Positions 32,498-41,332 of a stretch of DNA of 64,000 bases are shown here, piece by piece. A program made the translations under genes and the position numbers. This DNA is from Eubacterium callanderi (GTDB lineage Bacteria > Bacillota > Clostridia > Eubacteriales > Eubacteriaceae). The stretch covers positions 62,001 through 126,000 of the forward strand of contig NZ_FRBP01000014.1 in assembly GCF_900142645.1 (NCBI RefSeq), read 5' to 3'. How positions within the stretch are numbered: position 1 is the stretch's first letter; every line of letters starts with the position of its first letter. The notes below the pieces were generated by a model, which did no database searches, was not told the DNA's origin, and was given only the letters and a program-made list of their open reading frames with translations.

Positions 32498-33997
32498 CTA
32501 TTCTTTCTTGGGAATCTTTATGCGCTGCACCGTGCCCTTGCCGGGCGCGCTTTCAATGGTCAGCACCGCGTCCAGCATGTGCGTGAGCTGAAAGCGGGCG
32601 TTATAAATGCCGCCGTCTTTTTTCTCCAACAGCTTATCCGTCTCAAAGCCCACGCCATCATCAGTGATGACGACCTCGTAATAGCCGGGGTGCTCCCGGG
32701 TGGACAGCGTGACTGTTCCGCCCTCTGGCTTGCGGCAGACGCCATGTTTGACGGCGTTTTCGACCAAGGGCTGTATGCACAGGGGCGGCACGCTGAAATC
32801 AGTGGCCTCGATGTCATATACGGCGTCGAAACGATTTTTAAACCGGATTTTTTCAATGTCCACGTAGCACTGAACCGGCACCAGTGCTTTATCAAAGGGG
32901 ACTGGCTGGTTAATCTTGACAAAGTCGAGGTTAGCGCGCAGGTAGTTGGAAAAGGTAAAGATCACCTTGTCGGCCAGCCTGGTATCCCGCCGGGCCAGCA
33001 CCTGGATGGCCTGAAGGGTATTGAACATGAAATGGGGCTGGAGCTGGCTGACCATCATGTCAGCACTTTTCTGCTCGATCTCCTTGTACAGGTTTGCGAT
33101 ACGGATCGCCTCTGCCTGCCGGATCTCGATGACCCGCTGGTAATAGATGTAGATCATGCACATGAGCAGCAGGCACAGGGTGGCCGGATACAGCATATAC
33201 ATGTCGGACGTGGACCAGCCTGACAGGTACATGGTGTCTGCGAACAGGCCCACCGTAATGGACGCGTAGCCCACGAGGGCTGGCCGGATGTGCGGAATTT
33301 TCTCCTCCACCAGACGGTACAGCCGGGCGTACATGTAGAGCAGAGGGTAAAACAGCCCAAGGCGGATATGCTGCTCCAGAAACAACGTCCGATTACTCTG
33401 AGACACCACAGCGATGGCGAACAGCACAACGGCGTACCAGGCGGCCAGGACAAGCACAGGCCTCAGCCTGATCCTGCCCCTTGTCTGTTCCTCTACGGTA
33501 AGGCACAGCAGAATACAGGCGTTGAGGGTGGAACCATAAAAGATGGTGGCCAGAGTGATGTTAAAGGGTGTGTTGAACAACGCCTCGAGAGTGACAGCCA
33601 TGTCCACGCTGAACATGCGCACGATCAGAAACACTACCGCCCCCAGTATGAGGTTTGAATAATTTTTGACCCGGCTGATCATAAGCACAAGCAGATAAAC
33701 CAGGCAGAATACCAGCACAGCTGTGCTGAGAACAGAAATGGAAAAAATCTTTAAGGGCGAATAGCTGACGTCGTCCTTGAGATTGGTAAAAACAGAGGTG
33801 ATATAAACCCCGGAGGGCAGGCTTTCCACACCCCCGTCCCCGATATTCATGGTGAGCTCGCTGTGGGTACGGGCGTTCTCGACCTGGCCGGTGAGCAGGC
33901 CGTGCAGGCCCATGCCCGCAATGAAGGCGAGCATGACAACCAGACAGATAAAATAGACGGTTTTTTCGGATGGTTTTGGAATGGGTTTCGCTGACAT
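32498..33997 (-). CDS. Membrane sensor histidine kinase, LytS/HisKA-less type
   Basis: 499 residues from the ATG at 33997, whose GGAGG overlaps the end of the upstream EAL gene. One N-terminal membrane segment, an outer loop of about 50 residues, then seven membrane segments in the style of 7TM sensors, a coiled coil, and the His_kinase domain with QLQPHFMFNTLQAIQ (phospho-His near 320). The ATPase part has PLVENAVKHGV and DDGVGF. Ligand unknown. Confidence 0.9.
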   Translation of the reverse strand: MSAKPIPKPSEKTVYFICLVVMLAFIAGMGLHGLLTGQVENARTHSELTMNIGDGGVESLPSGVYITSVFTNLKDDVSYSPLKIFSISVLSTAVLVFCLVYLLVLMISRVKNYSNLILGAVVFLIVRMFSVDMAVTLEALFNTPFNITLATIFYGSTLNACILLCLTVEEQTRGRIRLRPVLVLAAWYAVVLFAIAVVSQSNRTLFLEQHIRLGLFYPLLYMYARLYRLVEEKIPHIRPALVGYASITVGLFADTMYLSGWSTSDMYMLYPATLCLLLMCMIYIYYQRVIEIRQAEAIRIANLYKEIEQKSADMMVSQLQPHFMFNTLQAIQVLARRDTRLADKVIFTFSNYLRANLDFVKINQPVPFDKALVPVQCYVDIEKIRFKNRFDAVYDIEATDFSVPPLCIQPLVENAVKHGVCRKPEGGTVTLSTREHPGYYEVVITDDGVGFETDKLLEKKDGGIYNARFQLTHMLDAVLTIESAPGKGTVQRIKIPKKE

Positions 33998-33998
33998 G

Positions 33999-35921
33999 TT
34001 ACCTCCACGCCGTTTTTTTGACAAGGGCTGTGAATGCCGCCTCGGGCAGCGGCCTTGAAAAATAGTAGCCCTGGATATAGTCGCAGCCCAGCTCCCGCAG
34101 AATTTCGACCTCCTCGGCCACCTCCACGCCCTCGGCGATAACACGCATGCTCAGGCGGTGAATGAGGCTAATGATGGCCTCCACGGCTATTCTGGTTCTG
34201 GGTTCGCCGGTGAGGCGGTCCGTCAGGCTCTTATCCAGCTTGATGAGCTTAAAGGGCAGGTTGAGCATATTGGTGACGCCAGAGTAACCGATGCCGAAAT
34301 CGTCCAGGGCAAAGGCGCAGCCATAATCGATGAGCCGTTCCATGGTGCTCCGGAGGGTGGACATGGAGGCAGCGGCCACGGTCTCGGTGATTTCGAATTT
34401 AAAGCGTCCGGGCGGCAGCTTGTAGTGCTCCATGACAGCGATGAGGTCATCGGCCAGGCTCTCCTGCATGCACTGCACCACAGAGAGGTTGACGCCAATG
34501 GTCTCAAAGCCTCCTTCGGTATAGGGATGGGCTGTCATAAACTGGCAGACCTTTTCAAACACAACGAGGCCGATGGAGACAATCATACCGTTTTCCTCGG
34601 CCATGGGGATAAACTCATCGGGCGGGATGAGGCCAAACTCAGGGTCGCGCATGCGCACCAGCGCCTCACAGGTGGCGAAGCGGCCCGTGGCAAGGCAGTA
34701 GATGGGCTGGTAATGCACCTCAAAGCCATCCTTTTCGAGAGCGTAGGCGAGCATGGCGCGGATATGGTTCTTACGCCTGAATTTCTCGTTGAAGATTTCG
34801 CCGCCGCGCACCACGCCATTTTCCCGGTGCTTGGACTCCTGGATGGCAAAGTCGATGGCAGACACGATCTCGTCCACGGTTTCGGTGCCGCCTTTGCCCA
34901 TTGGCACCACTCCCAGACTGCAGTTCAGGCTGTAGTCGATGCCCTGGAAGTGCCAGGGCTTTTTAAACCGGTCCACGATGAGGTTCACAAGCCTGTCGGT
35001 GTTTTCTGCGCCGTTTGGCTCTGCGATGCAGAAAACATCGCCGTCAAAACGATAGACCCGGCCCGTAGGAGCCAGCCCCTTCAGGAATCCGGCGACCTCC
35101 TTGAGCAGGCGGTCACAGGTCTTGACACCGAAAACCTCGTTGGCGAACTTGAAATCCCGCAGGGCAAGGGCAATGATATCCCCCTTTTTCCCGTTCTTCA
35201 GGTGCATCTCGATCATCTGCAGAAAAACCTGCCGTTTAAAGGTTCCGGTAAGCTCGTCACTGACCATGCTGTTGCTCTGGGTGGAGAGGTGTACCAGCAG
35301 GATACAGCAGGTGCAGGCCACGCCGGTGAGGATATAGCCTGTAAACACAAACTGGAGCAGGATGGCCGCCAGCGACAGCACCATAAAGGCGCAGAGGGCA
35401 GCAAAGACAGACTTTGATATTTTCTTCCGGTTATAGATGGCGATGACCGCAGCGCACAGGATATAGGAAATGGAGCTCACATGGGTAAAGGGGTTGCCGA
35501 TGCCCCGGGCATAGCCGTTTTCAAGATCCAGTGTGAAATAAAAATGCGTCAGCGGGTTGGACAGCGCCAGCACAAGGTAAATGAAATACATCGAAAAAGC
35601 CAGGATAACCAGGGCTCTCTTGTGCCAGAACTCCTGGTAAATGATGGAGATCACATAGAGCAGCACCATCATAGGCATACTGGGCAAAAAAATCAGGTAC
35701 AGGTTGTTGAAGAAAACAGCCAGCCCGAAATTGGCGGGCGTCAGGTGCTCTAACAGCAGAGTAGCCACAATGTTCGTAAGAATAAAGGCCATTGAAATGA
35801 CAAGGGTCGCGCCGTAAATACGGTTCTGCCAGGTGGGAACCCGTGGCCCTCTGAAATAGTAGACCATGATGATCCCGATGATTAACGCTGAATAGATTTC
35901 AAATTCCAAATGCCATGTCAT
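33999..35921 (-). CDS. Membrane protein with degenerate GGDEF and intact EAL domain (c-di-GMP phosphodiesterase)
   Basis: 640 residues. About seven membrane segments (1-215) precede a GGDEF-like domain whose active-site loop reads YRFDGDVFCI (near 293) instead of RxGGDEF, so cyclase activity is unlikely. The EAL domain looks complete: CEALVRMRDP (near 419), FEITETVA, LDDFGIGYSG, IKLDKSLTD, VIAEGVEVAEE and GYYFSRPLP. It should therefore break down cyclic di-GMP. Located between gntR (20 bp gap) and the kinase gene (1 bp gap). Confidence 0.92.
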   Translation of the reverse strand: MTWHLEFEIYSALIIGIIMVYYFRGPRVPTWQNRIYGATLVISMAFILTNIVATLLLEHLTPANFGLAVFFNNLYLIFLPSMPMMVLLYVISIIYQEFWHKRALVILAFSMYFIYLVLALSNPLTHFYFTLDLENGYARGIGNPFTHVSSISYILCAAVIAIYNRKKISKSVFAALCAFMVLSLAAILLQFVFTGYILTGVACTCCILLVHLSTQSNSMVSDELTGTFKRQVFLQMIEMHLKNGKKGDIIALALRDFKFANEVFGVKTCDRLLKEVAGFLKGLAPTGRVYRFDGDVFCIAEPNGAENTDRLVNLIVDRFKKPWHFQGIDYSLNCSLGVVPMGKGGTETVDEIVSAIDFAIQESKHRENGVVRGGEIFNEKFRRKNHIRAMLAYALEKDGFEVHYQPIYCLATGRFATCEALVRMRDPEFGLIPPDEFIPMAEENGMIVSIGLVVFEKVCQFMTAHPYTEGGFETIGVNLSVVQCMQESLADDLIAVMEHYKLPPGRFKFEITETVAAASMSTLRSTMERLIDYGCAFALDDFGIGYSGVTNMLNLPFKLIKLDKSLTDRLTGEPRTRIAVEAIISLIHRLSMRVIAEGVEVAEEVEILRELGCDYIQGYYFSRPLPEAAFTALVKKTAWR

Positions 35922-35941
35922 TTCTTTTACCTCATAAATTT

Positions 35942-36646
35942 TCAGATTACCGTTTCAGCGTCGATTGAGAAATAGTCTTTTCGGATATAAAATTCATTGT
36001 AGCTGATGGGCATGCCGTCCTCCACGGACAGAATGCACTGGGAGATGAGGAATACGCTCTCCTCCCTCGGGATTTTGAGATACCCCCGCACCTCGTGGGA
36101 GGGCTGTACGATCTCGATGTGCAGCTTTTTCTTGAGCTGGAACTGGAGCTTGGACTTTTCCATGATGCCGTGGAAATTGGCAAAATTGATGACATCCTCC
36201 ACGATGGGATTTCCTTTCTGGTATGGCAGGTAGATGTTACTGTACTGCACCACGTCCCTGCCCATGTAAAAGGCCTTCTGGACACGTATGACCTTGTCGA
36301 AGGACCCTACCTTGAGCTCGCGCATGAGCCGGCGCCCCGGCGACACAACGCCCACCTTGATGAGCTTGACCTCGTCGATCTGGCCCTTGAGGCTGTCCAC
36401 CTCGTCGAAATAAAACTGGTAATGGTTGGAGGTGGGCTCACAGACAAAATTGCCCTTTCCCGGAATGGTGTAGATATAATTTTCATTGACGAGCAGCGCC
36501 AGGCTTTTGCGCAGGGTGGTGCGGCTGACGTCATAAAACTCTGACAGCTCATGCTCCGACGGCAGGATGTCTCCGGGCTTCATCTCGCCCTTTTCGATTT
36601 TTCCTTTTATGTCATTTACAATATCGAGATATAAAATTTTACGCAT
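35942..36646 (-). CDS. GntR/HutC family regulator with UTRA ligand domain
   Basis: 234 residues. The N-terminal winged helix contains PGDILPSEHELSEFYDVSRT and TLRKSLALLVNENYI. The C-terminal UTRA-like sensor ends in ISYNEFYIRKDYF. Such regulators bind small metabolites. Its AGGAG lies inside the last codons of the corrinoid protein gene, so the two are translationally linked. Confidence 0.92.
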   Translation of the reverse strand: MRKILYLDIVNDIKGKIEKGEMKPGDILPSEHELSEFYDVSRTTLRKSLALLVNENYIYTIPGKGNFVCEPTSNHYQFYFDEVDSLKGQIDEVKLIKVGVVSPGRRLMRELKVGSFDKVIRVQKAFYMGRDVVQYSNIYLPYQKGNPIVEDVINFANFHGIMEKSKLQFQLKKKLHIEIVQPSHEVRGYLKIPREESVFLISQCILSVEDGMPISYNEFYIRKDYFSIDAETVI

Positions 36647-36652
36647 GGTTTC

Positions 36653-37285
36653 TTACTCCTGGGTAAGCCATTCTCTGCAGATGGAGACGCCCTCGATGGC
36701 ATCGCTGGAAAAACCATCGGCGCCCACATATTTGGCGTATTCCTTGCCCGCGATGGCGCCGCCCAGAATGATTTTGATATGATCCCGGAGGCCGGCCGCT
36801 GTGATGGCGTCCACCACCACCCGGATATTTTCCACCACGGAGGTCAGAATCCCGCTGATGCCAAGTATCTGGGGCTTTTCTTTCCGGATGGCCTGGATAA
36901 ATTCCTCTGTGGGGACATCAGTGCCCAGGTCGATGACCTCAAGCCCCTCGGAGTGCAGCATGCTGACAAAAATGTTTTTGCCCACATCGTGGATATCGTC
37001 AAACACAGTGCCCACCACGATCTTGCCCGCTGGGGCCTGCCGGCTTGAGCGCTCCGACTCCATGCCGGATATTTTGAGCAGGCTGGACACCAGCTCGCCG
37101 GCCATGATGAGGTCCGCGATGTAATATTCGCCCTTTTCGTAGCGGTTGGCCACGCGCTGAAGGGCAAAGTTGAGGTCGTTGGATATTTCCTTCGGGTTTC
37201 TCCCTGATGCGAGCAGGGATTTCACCTGGCGGATGGCCAGGGGCTCGTCGATATTTTCTACCGCTTCGATTAATTTTTTCTCCAT
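36653..37285 (-). CDS. Corrinoid (B12-binding) protein, MtbC/MttC-like
   Basis: 210 residues from the ATG at 37285, behind GGACGGAG. The N-terminal four-helix cap domain spans 1-85. The Rossmann-like B12 domain contains the cobalt-ligating His in DDIHDVGKNI (near 100), then GTDVP, ISGILTSV and ILGGAIAGKEYAK. Such proteins carry methyl groups between substrate-specific methyltransferases in acetogens and methanogens. No methyltransferase or activating gene is adjacent; instead it leads a regulatory operon. Confidence 0.93.
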   Translation of the reverse strand: MEKKLIEAVENIDEPLAIRQVKSLLASGRNPKEISNDLNFALQRVANRYEKGEYYIADLIMAGELVSSLLKISGMESERSSRQAPAGKIVVGTVFDDIHDVGKNIFVSMLHSEGLEVIDLGTDVPTEEFIQAIRKEKPQILGISGILTSVVENIRVVVDAITAAGLRDHIKIILGGAIAGKEYAKYVGADGFSSDAIEGVSICREWLTQE

Positions 37286-37439
37286 GATAACTCCGTCCAC
37301 AATCAATCTATTTTAGTAAAAATCATACCACAAAAACCAGTCTGTGACAATCGTTTAACCAGCGGATTTACGGCATTTATTTGTTTTTCTTTAGTCAACC
37401 TTTCGTTAAAGAATTGTCAAGGAATTCTTCTTTATTCTA

Positions 37440-37468
37440 TTGGAATTTTAATGAAAAAAGCGTATAAT
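37440..37468 (+). promoter_or_regulatory. Promoter of fbp
   Basis: TTGGAA (37440-37445), 17 bp, TATAAT (37463-37468), about 65 nt before the fbp start. It shows that the longer open frame is not used. Confidence 0.7.
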
Positions 37469-37534
37469 GGGTATATACATTGCAAAGGTTCCCAGAAATA
37501 TTGTGAAAATACAGAGAATTTTAAGGAGCATTCT

Positions 37535-39523
37535 ATGGAAAACTTTACAAAAGCCGAGCTTGAAAAAAACAAAAAATATCTGGAGCTGCTGTCCGGCAGC
37601 TTTCCAAACATCACCACCGCTGTGGGCGAGGTGGTAAACCTGACGGCAATTTTAAACCTGCCTAAGAGCACAGAGCACTTCCTGACCGATATCCACGGCG
37701 AGCACGAGGCCTTTAACCACGTGATGCAGAACGCCTCGGGCGCCATCCGCCGCAAAGTCATGGACGAGCTGGGCAGCACAGTCAGCCTTGAAGACCTGGA
37801 AGAGCTGACTACGCTCATCTATTACCCCAGCGAAAAGCTGGACCTCATTAAAAAGGAAAAGAAAGGCCCTTACCTGGACAACTGGTATGAGCTCACCATT
37901 TATCGCCTGGTCAAGGTCTGCCGGGCCGCTGCCTCCAAATACACCCGTTCTAAGGTGCGCAAGGCCCTGCCCAAGGATTTCGCCTATGTGATGGAGGAGC
38001 TTTTGCAGGAGGATGAGCACCGTTTCAACAAAAAGGAATACTATAACCAGATTATCGCCAGCCTGGTGGAATACGGCCGGGCCGAACACTTTATCATTGA
38101 GATTTCCGGGGTCATCAAGCGCCTGACCACCGACCATCTCCACATCATCGGGGACATCTTTGACCGTGGTCCTGGGCCGGACGTGGTTATGGACACCCTC
38201 ATGAAGCACCATTCCCTGGATATGCAGTGGGGCAACCACGATATTCTGTGGATGGGCGCTGCCGCGGGCAGCGCGGCCTGTATCGCCAATGTGGTGCGTA
38301 TCGCTCTGCGCTACGCCAACATGGACGCCCTGGAAACCGGCTACGGCATCAACCTGCTGCCTCTGGCCACCTTTGCAAACCGCGTGTACCGCGAAGACCC
38401 GTGCCAGCAGTTCACCCCCAAGGTGAGCCCGGACGACATCGAGACCGACGCGGAAATCCTGCTCATGACCCGCATGCACAAGGCCATCAGCATGATCCAG
38501 TTTAAGCTGGAGGACCAGCTGATCTCCCGCCACCCCGAATATGAGATGGACGACCGCCTGCTGCTGCGCAAAATCAGCGAGGACAACAAGACCGTCGAGG
38601 TGGACGGCGTGGTCTATGAGCTCAATGACACCAACTTCCCTACCCTTGACCATGAAAAGCCCTGGGAACTGAGCGAGGAAGAACAGATTGTGGTGGATAA
38701 GCTGTGCTACACCTTCCGCCACAGCGAAAAGCTCCAGAAGCACATCCGCTTCATGTACGCCAAGGGCAGCATGTACCTGGTGTACAACAACAACCTGCTG
38801 TTCCATGCCTGCGTACTGCTGAACGAGGACGGCACCTTTAAGGTTAAGAAGATCAACAACAAATACTATTCTGGCCGCTCCCTCATGGACAAATACGACC
38901 AGATGGCCCGCGAGGCCTATTTCGGCGACATTGAGGAATGCCCGAACAAGTCGGACTTCCTGTGGTACCTTTGGTGCAACAAGGACTCCCCGCTTTTCGG
39001 AAAGGATAAGATGGCGACCTTTGAGCGGTATTTCATCGACGATAAAACCCCGCATAAGGAGCGCTACACCCCGTTCTACACCAGGATCGACGACAATGAG
39101 AGCATTGCGGTTATGATCCTCAAAGAGTTCGGCGTGGACCCGGTGGAAGGCCACCTGATCAACGGCCATGTGCCTGTAAAAGCCGGCTCGGGCGAGAGCC
39201 CCATCCGCGCCAACGGCAAGCAGCTGGTCATCGACGGCGGCTTTGCCAAAGCCTACCAGAAAACCACCGGCATCGCCGGCTATACCCTGACCTACAACTC
39301 CTACGGCCTCACCCTCATCAGCCACCGGCCCTTTGAATCGGTCGATATGGCCATCCGCGAGGGCGTGGACATCAAATCCACCCGCCAGGTGGTAGAAACT
39401 ACTCTGGAGCGCAAACGCGTCAAGGACACCGACATCGGCAAGAGCATCCAGGCTCAGGTACACGATCTTGAAATGCTGATCTCGGCTTACCGGAAAGGGA
39501 TTATTAAGGAGAAATCTTATTAA
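37535..39523 (+). CDS. fbp: Fructose-1,6-bisphosphatase class III
   Basis: 662 residues from the ATG at 37535 behind AAGGAG, the size of Bacillus YydE-type class III enzymes. Metallophosphatase motifs are present: FLTDIHGEHEAF (near 48), HIIGDIFDRGPGPD, MQWGNHDILWMG and LINGHVPVKAG. It hydrolyses fructose-1,6-bisphosphate in gluconeogenesis, which an acetogen growing on C1 compounds needs. Monocistronic. Confidence 0.96.
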   Translation: MENFTKAELEKNKKYLELLSGSFPNITTAVGEVVNLTAILNLPKSTEHFLTDIHGEHEAFNHVMQNASGAIRRKVMDELGSTVSLEDLEELTTLIYYPSEKLDLIKKEKKGPYLDNWYELTIYRLVKVCRAAASKYTRSKVRKALPKDFAYVMEELLQEDEHRFNKKEYYNQIIASLVEYGRAEHFIIEISGVIKRLTTDHLHIIGDIFDRGPGPDVVMDTLMKHHSLDMQWGNHDILWMGAAAGSAACIANVVRIALRYANMDALETGYGINLLPLATFANRVYREDPCQQFTPKVSPDDIETDAEILLMTRMHKAISMIQFKLEDQLISRHPEYEMDDRLLLRKISEDNKTVEVDGVVYELNDTNFPTLDHEKPWELSEEEQIVVDKLCYTFRHSEKLQKHIRFMYAKGSMYLVYNNNLLFHACVLLNEDGTFKVKKINNKYYSGRSLMDKYDQMAREAYFGDIEECPNKSDFLWYLWCNKDSPLFGKDKMATFERYFIDDKTPHKERYTPFYTRIDDNESIAVMILKEFGVDPVEGHLINGHVPVKAGSGESPIRANGKQLVIDGGFAKAYQKTTGIAGYTLTYNSYGLTLISHRPFESVDMAIREGVDIKSTRQVVETTLERKRVKDTDIGKSIQAQVHDLEMLISAYRKGIIKEKSY

Positions 39524-39527
39524 AAGA

Positions 39528-39549
39528 AACGGGCTCTGCCCGTTTTTTA
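39528..39549 (+). terminator. Terminator of fbp
   Basis: ACGGGC-TCT-GCCCGT followed by T5-6. Confidence 0.85.
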
Positions 39550-39550
39550 A

Positions 39551-39672
39551 TTGGAAGGTGGGAGTTTTAAGCGAAAATGTGCTCCGTACATTTGCTTAGA
39601 CGCGGCCTGTCGGCTGCAGATTCAATCGTTTTGTATCAGCAAAACGTTCTATAACCTTCCACCTTCCACCTA
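39551..39672. repeat. Tandem-hairpin element D, complete with terminal inverted repeats
   Basis: TTGGAAGGTGG at 39551 faces CCACCTTCCA at the right end (to 39672). Between them are three hairpins: AAATGT/ACATTT (about 39575-39593), GCGGCC-TGTC-GGCTGC (39602-39617) and CGTTTTG/CAAAACG (39627-39646). The middle hairpin has the same GC-rich stem as the second hairpin of element C, with a compensated or wobble difference. Confidence 0.65.
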
Positions 39673-39749
39673 TTGCTAAAACCCTTTCCTTGTGATAAAC
39701 TAAAACTACTATTAATCACTAATACTTCAATACAATCGGAGGGGAAAAC

Positions 39750-40619
39750 ATGAGCTTTGAAATTGTAACAGATTCTTCCTGTAACCTGCCAAAGGACATC
39801 ATTGACCGCTACGGTCTGCATATCCTGTCCTTACGTTTTTTAGTCGGGGGAAAAGAATACTACAGCTATACCAAAGGTGAGATCACCGATCTGGCCCAGT
39901 TCTATACCATGATGCGCAACAAGGAGGAAATCACGACCTCTCAGATCAGCAGCGATACCTGTACCAAGCTTTTTGAAAGCCTGCTCCAGGACGGCAAGGA
40001 TGTCCTGTACATCGGTTTCTCCTCCGCCCTCAGCGGCACTTACCAGGTCGGTTACCTGGCTTTGGAGGAACTGAAAAAGAAATATCCTGAGCGCAAGATT
40101 TACGCGGTGGATACCCTGGGCGCTTCTCTGGGTGAAGGGCTTCTCGTCTACCATGCCGCAAACCTGCGGGAGGCCGGCGAGAGCATTGAAGCGGTCAACG
40201 GCTGGCTTCTGGAAAACCGCCTGCACCTCTGCCACTGGTTTACTGTGGACGACCTGTTCTTCCTGCAGCGCGGGGGACGCGTCTCGGGCACCGTGGCTAT
40301 TTTCGGCACGCTCTTAAACGTCAAACCCGTCATGCACATGGACAACGAAGGCCGCCTGATTTTTGTGACCAAGGTGCGCGGCCGCAAGCGCTCTCTGGAC
40401 GCTTTGGTGGAACGGCTGGACCAGACGGCCATCAACCCTTCTGAGCAGTCCATTTTCATCACCCACGGCGACTGCCTGGAGGACGCCCAGTACGTGGCCA
40501 AAAAGATCGAGGAAAAATACCATCCCAAGGAAATTGTCATCAACTGGGTGGACCCGGTCATCGGCGCACACTCCGGCCCCGGCACGGTGGCCCTGTTCTT
40601 TTTGGGGACAGAACGATAA
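39750..40619 (+). CDS. DegV family fatty-acid-binding protein
   Basis: 289 residues. It opens FEIVTDSSCNLPKDII and has TSQISSDTCTKLFESLL, FSSALSGTYQ and a glycine-rich GAHSGPGTVALFF end. DegV/FakB proteins bind a fatty acid and present it to the kinase FakA for phosphorylation and use in phospholipid synthesis. No fakA lies beside it, which is common. ATG follows GGAGGGG. Confidence 0.93.
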   Translation: MSFEIVTDSSCNLPKDIIDRYGLHILSLRFLVGGKEYYSYTKGEITDLAQFYTMMRNKEEITTSQISSDTCTKLFESLLQDGKDVLYIGFSSALSGTYQVGYLALEELKKKYPERKIYAVDTLGASLGEGLLVYHAANLREAGESIEAVNGWLLENRLHLCHWFTVDDLFFLQRGGRVSGTVAIFGTLLNVKPVMHMDNEGRLIFVTKVRGRKRSLDALVERLDQTAINPSEQSIFITHGDCLEDAQYVAKKIEEKYHPKEIVINWVDPVIGAHSGPGTVALFFLGTER

Positions 40620-40626
40620 GGTTTTA

Positions 40627-40661
40627 CCCCGCCCGCTGACACAGCCGGGCGGGTTTCTTTT
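40627..40661 (+). terminator. Terminator of the degV-family gene
   Basis: CCCGCCCG and CGGGCGGG arms followed by TTTCTTTTTT. Confidence 0.88.
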
Positions 40662-40774
40662 TTACCAAACCTGTCCCCTTTCTACTGAAAACGTTCCTCA
40701 CCTCTCCCGCTCCTGTGGTATACTTAAATTAAACATTTGTTTCGTTTAAAAATAGAGCCCAGGAGGTTTTTGCT

Positions 40775-41149
40775 ATGGGAAAATTTGTTGTCAAGCCGGT
40801 CAAATCTGGTTATACCTTTCATCTGAAAGCCCGAAATGGCGAGGTAATCGCGACGTCTGAGGTGTACGCAAGCCTGACCACGTGCAAGCACGGGGTGGAA
40901 TCTGTCAAGAAAAATGCAGAGGCTGCGCATCTGGAAGACCAGACCGCCAAGGAGCCTGTGCCCGCCAAAAATCCAAAGTTTGAGCTGTACCTGGATAAGG
41001 GCGGTAAATACCGCTTTCACCTGAAGGCCAGCAACGGCGAGATCATCGCTGTGTCTGCCGCTTACAAAGAAAAGGGCAGCTGCCTGAAGGGCATTGATTC
41101 CGTCAGACGCAACGCCCCCGAGGCCGAAGTCATCATTGAAGAAGCCTGA
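40775..41149 (+). CDS. DUF1508 (YegP-like) protein with two repeats
   Basis: 124 residues made of two similar ~50-residue units: GYTFHLKARNGEVIATSEVY and YRFHLKASNGEIIAVSAAY, each followed by a C-x-GI/V-x-SV-(K/R)xNA helix. This is the tandem DUF1508 form. Function unknown; small cytoplasmic proteins. ATG follows AGGAGG. Own terminator downstream. Confidence 0.9.
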   Translation: MGKFVVKPVKSGYTFHLKARNGEVIATSEVYASLTTCKHGVESVKKNAEAAHLEDQTAKEPVPAKNPKFELYLDKGGKYRFHLKASNGEIIAVSAAYKEKGSCLKGIDSVRRNAPEAEVIIEEA

Positions 41150-41176
41150 TCCTTACCTTTCATATATTTTATAAGA

Positions 41177-41209
41177 CACCCCCGGATAAGCCTATCCGGG
41201 GGCGTTTTT
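41177..41209 (+). terminator. Terminator of the DUF1508 gene
   Basis: CCCCCGGATA-AGCC-TATCCGGGGG then CGTTTTT. Confidence 0.88.
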
Positions 41210-41271
41210 CTCCCCTCTGCTTATCGCTGAAGAGAACGGGAATTCGTACCTTTTTTCCAAAATTTTTTTCA

Positions 41272-41307
41272 AAAAAACAAGGGAGGCATGTACTGCTTCC
41301 CTTGTTT
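41272..41307 (-). terminator. Terminator of the giant adhesin gene
   Basis: AACAAGGGA arms pair with TCCCTTGTT around an inner GCAGTACATGC stem; the reverse-strand T run follows. Confidence 0.8.
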
Positions 41308-41332
41308 TTATTTATTTGCTTGCTTGGCTTTC

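Noticed and set aside
37652-39463. 603-codon reverse frame across fbp
   Set aside because: Antisense of a class III FBPase with all catalytic motifs; open only because of the GC-rich codon pattern.
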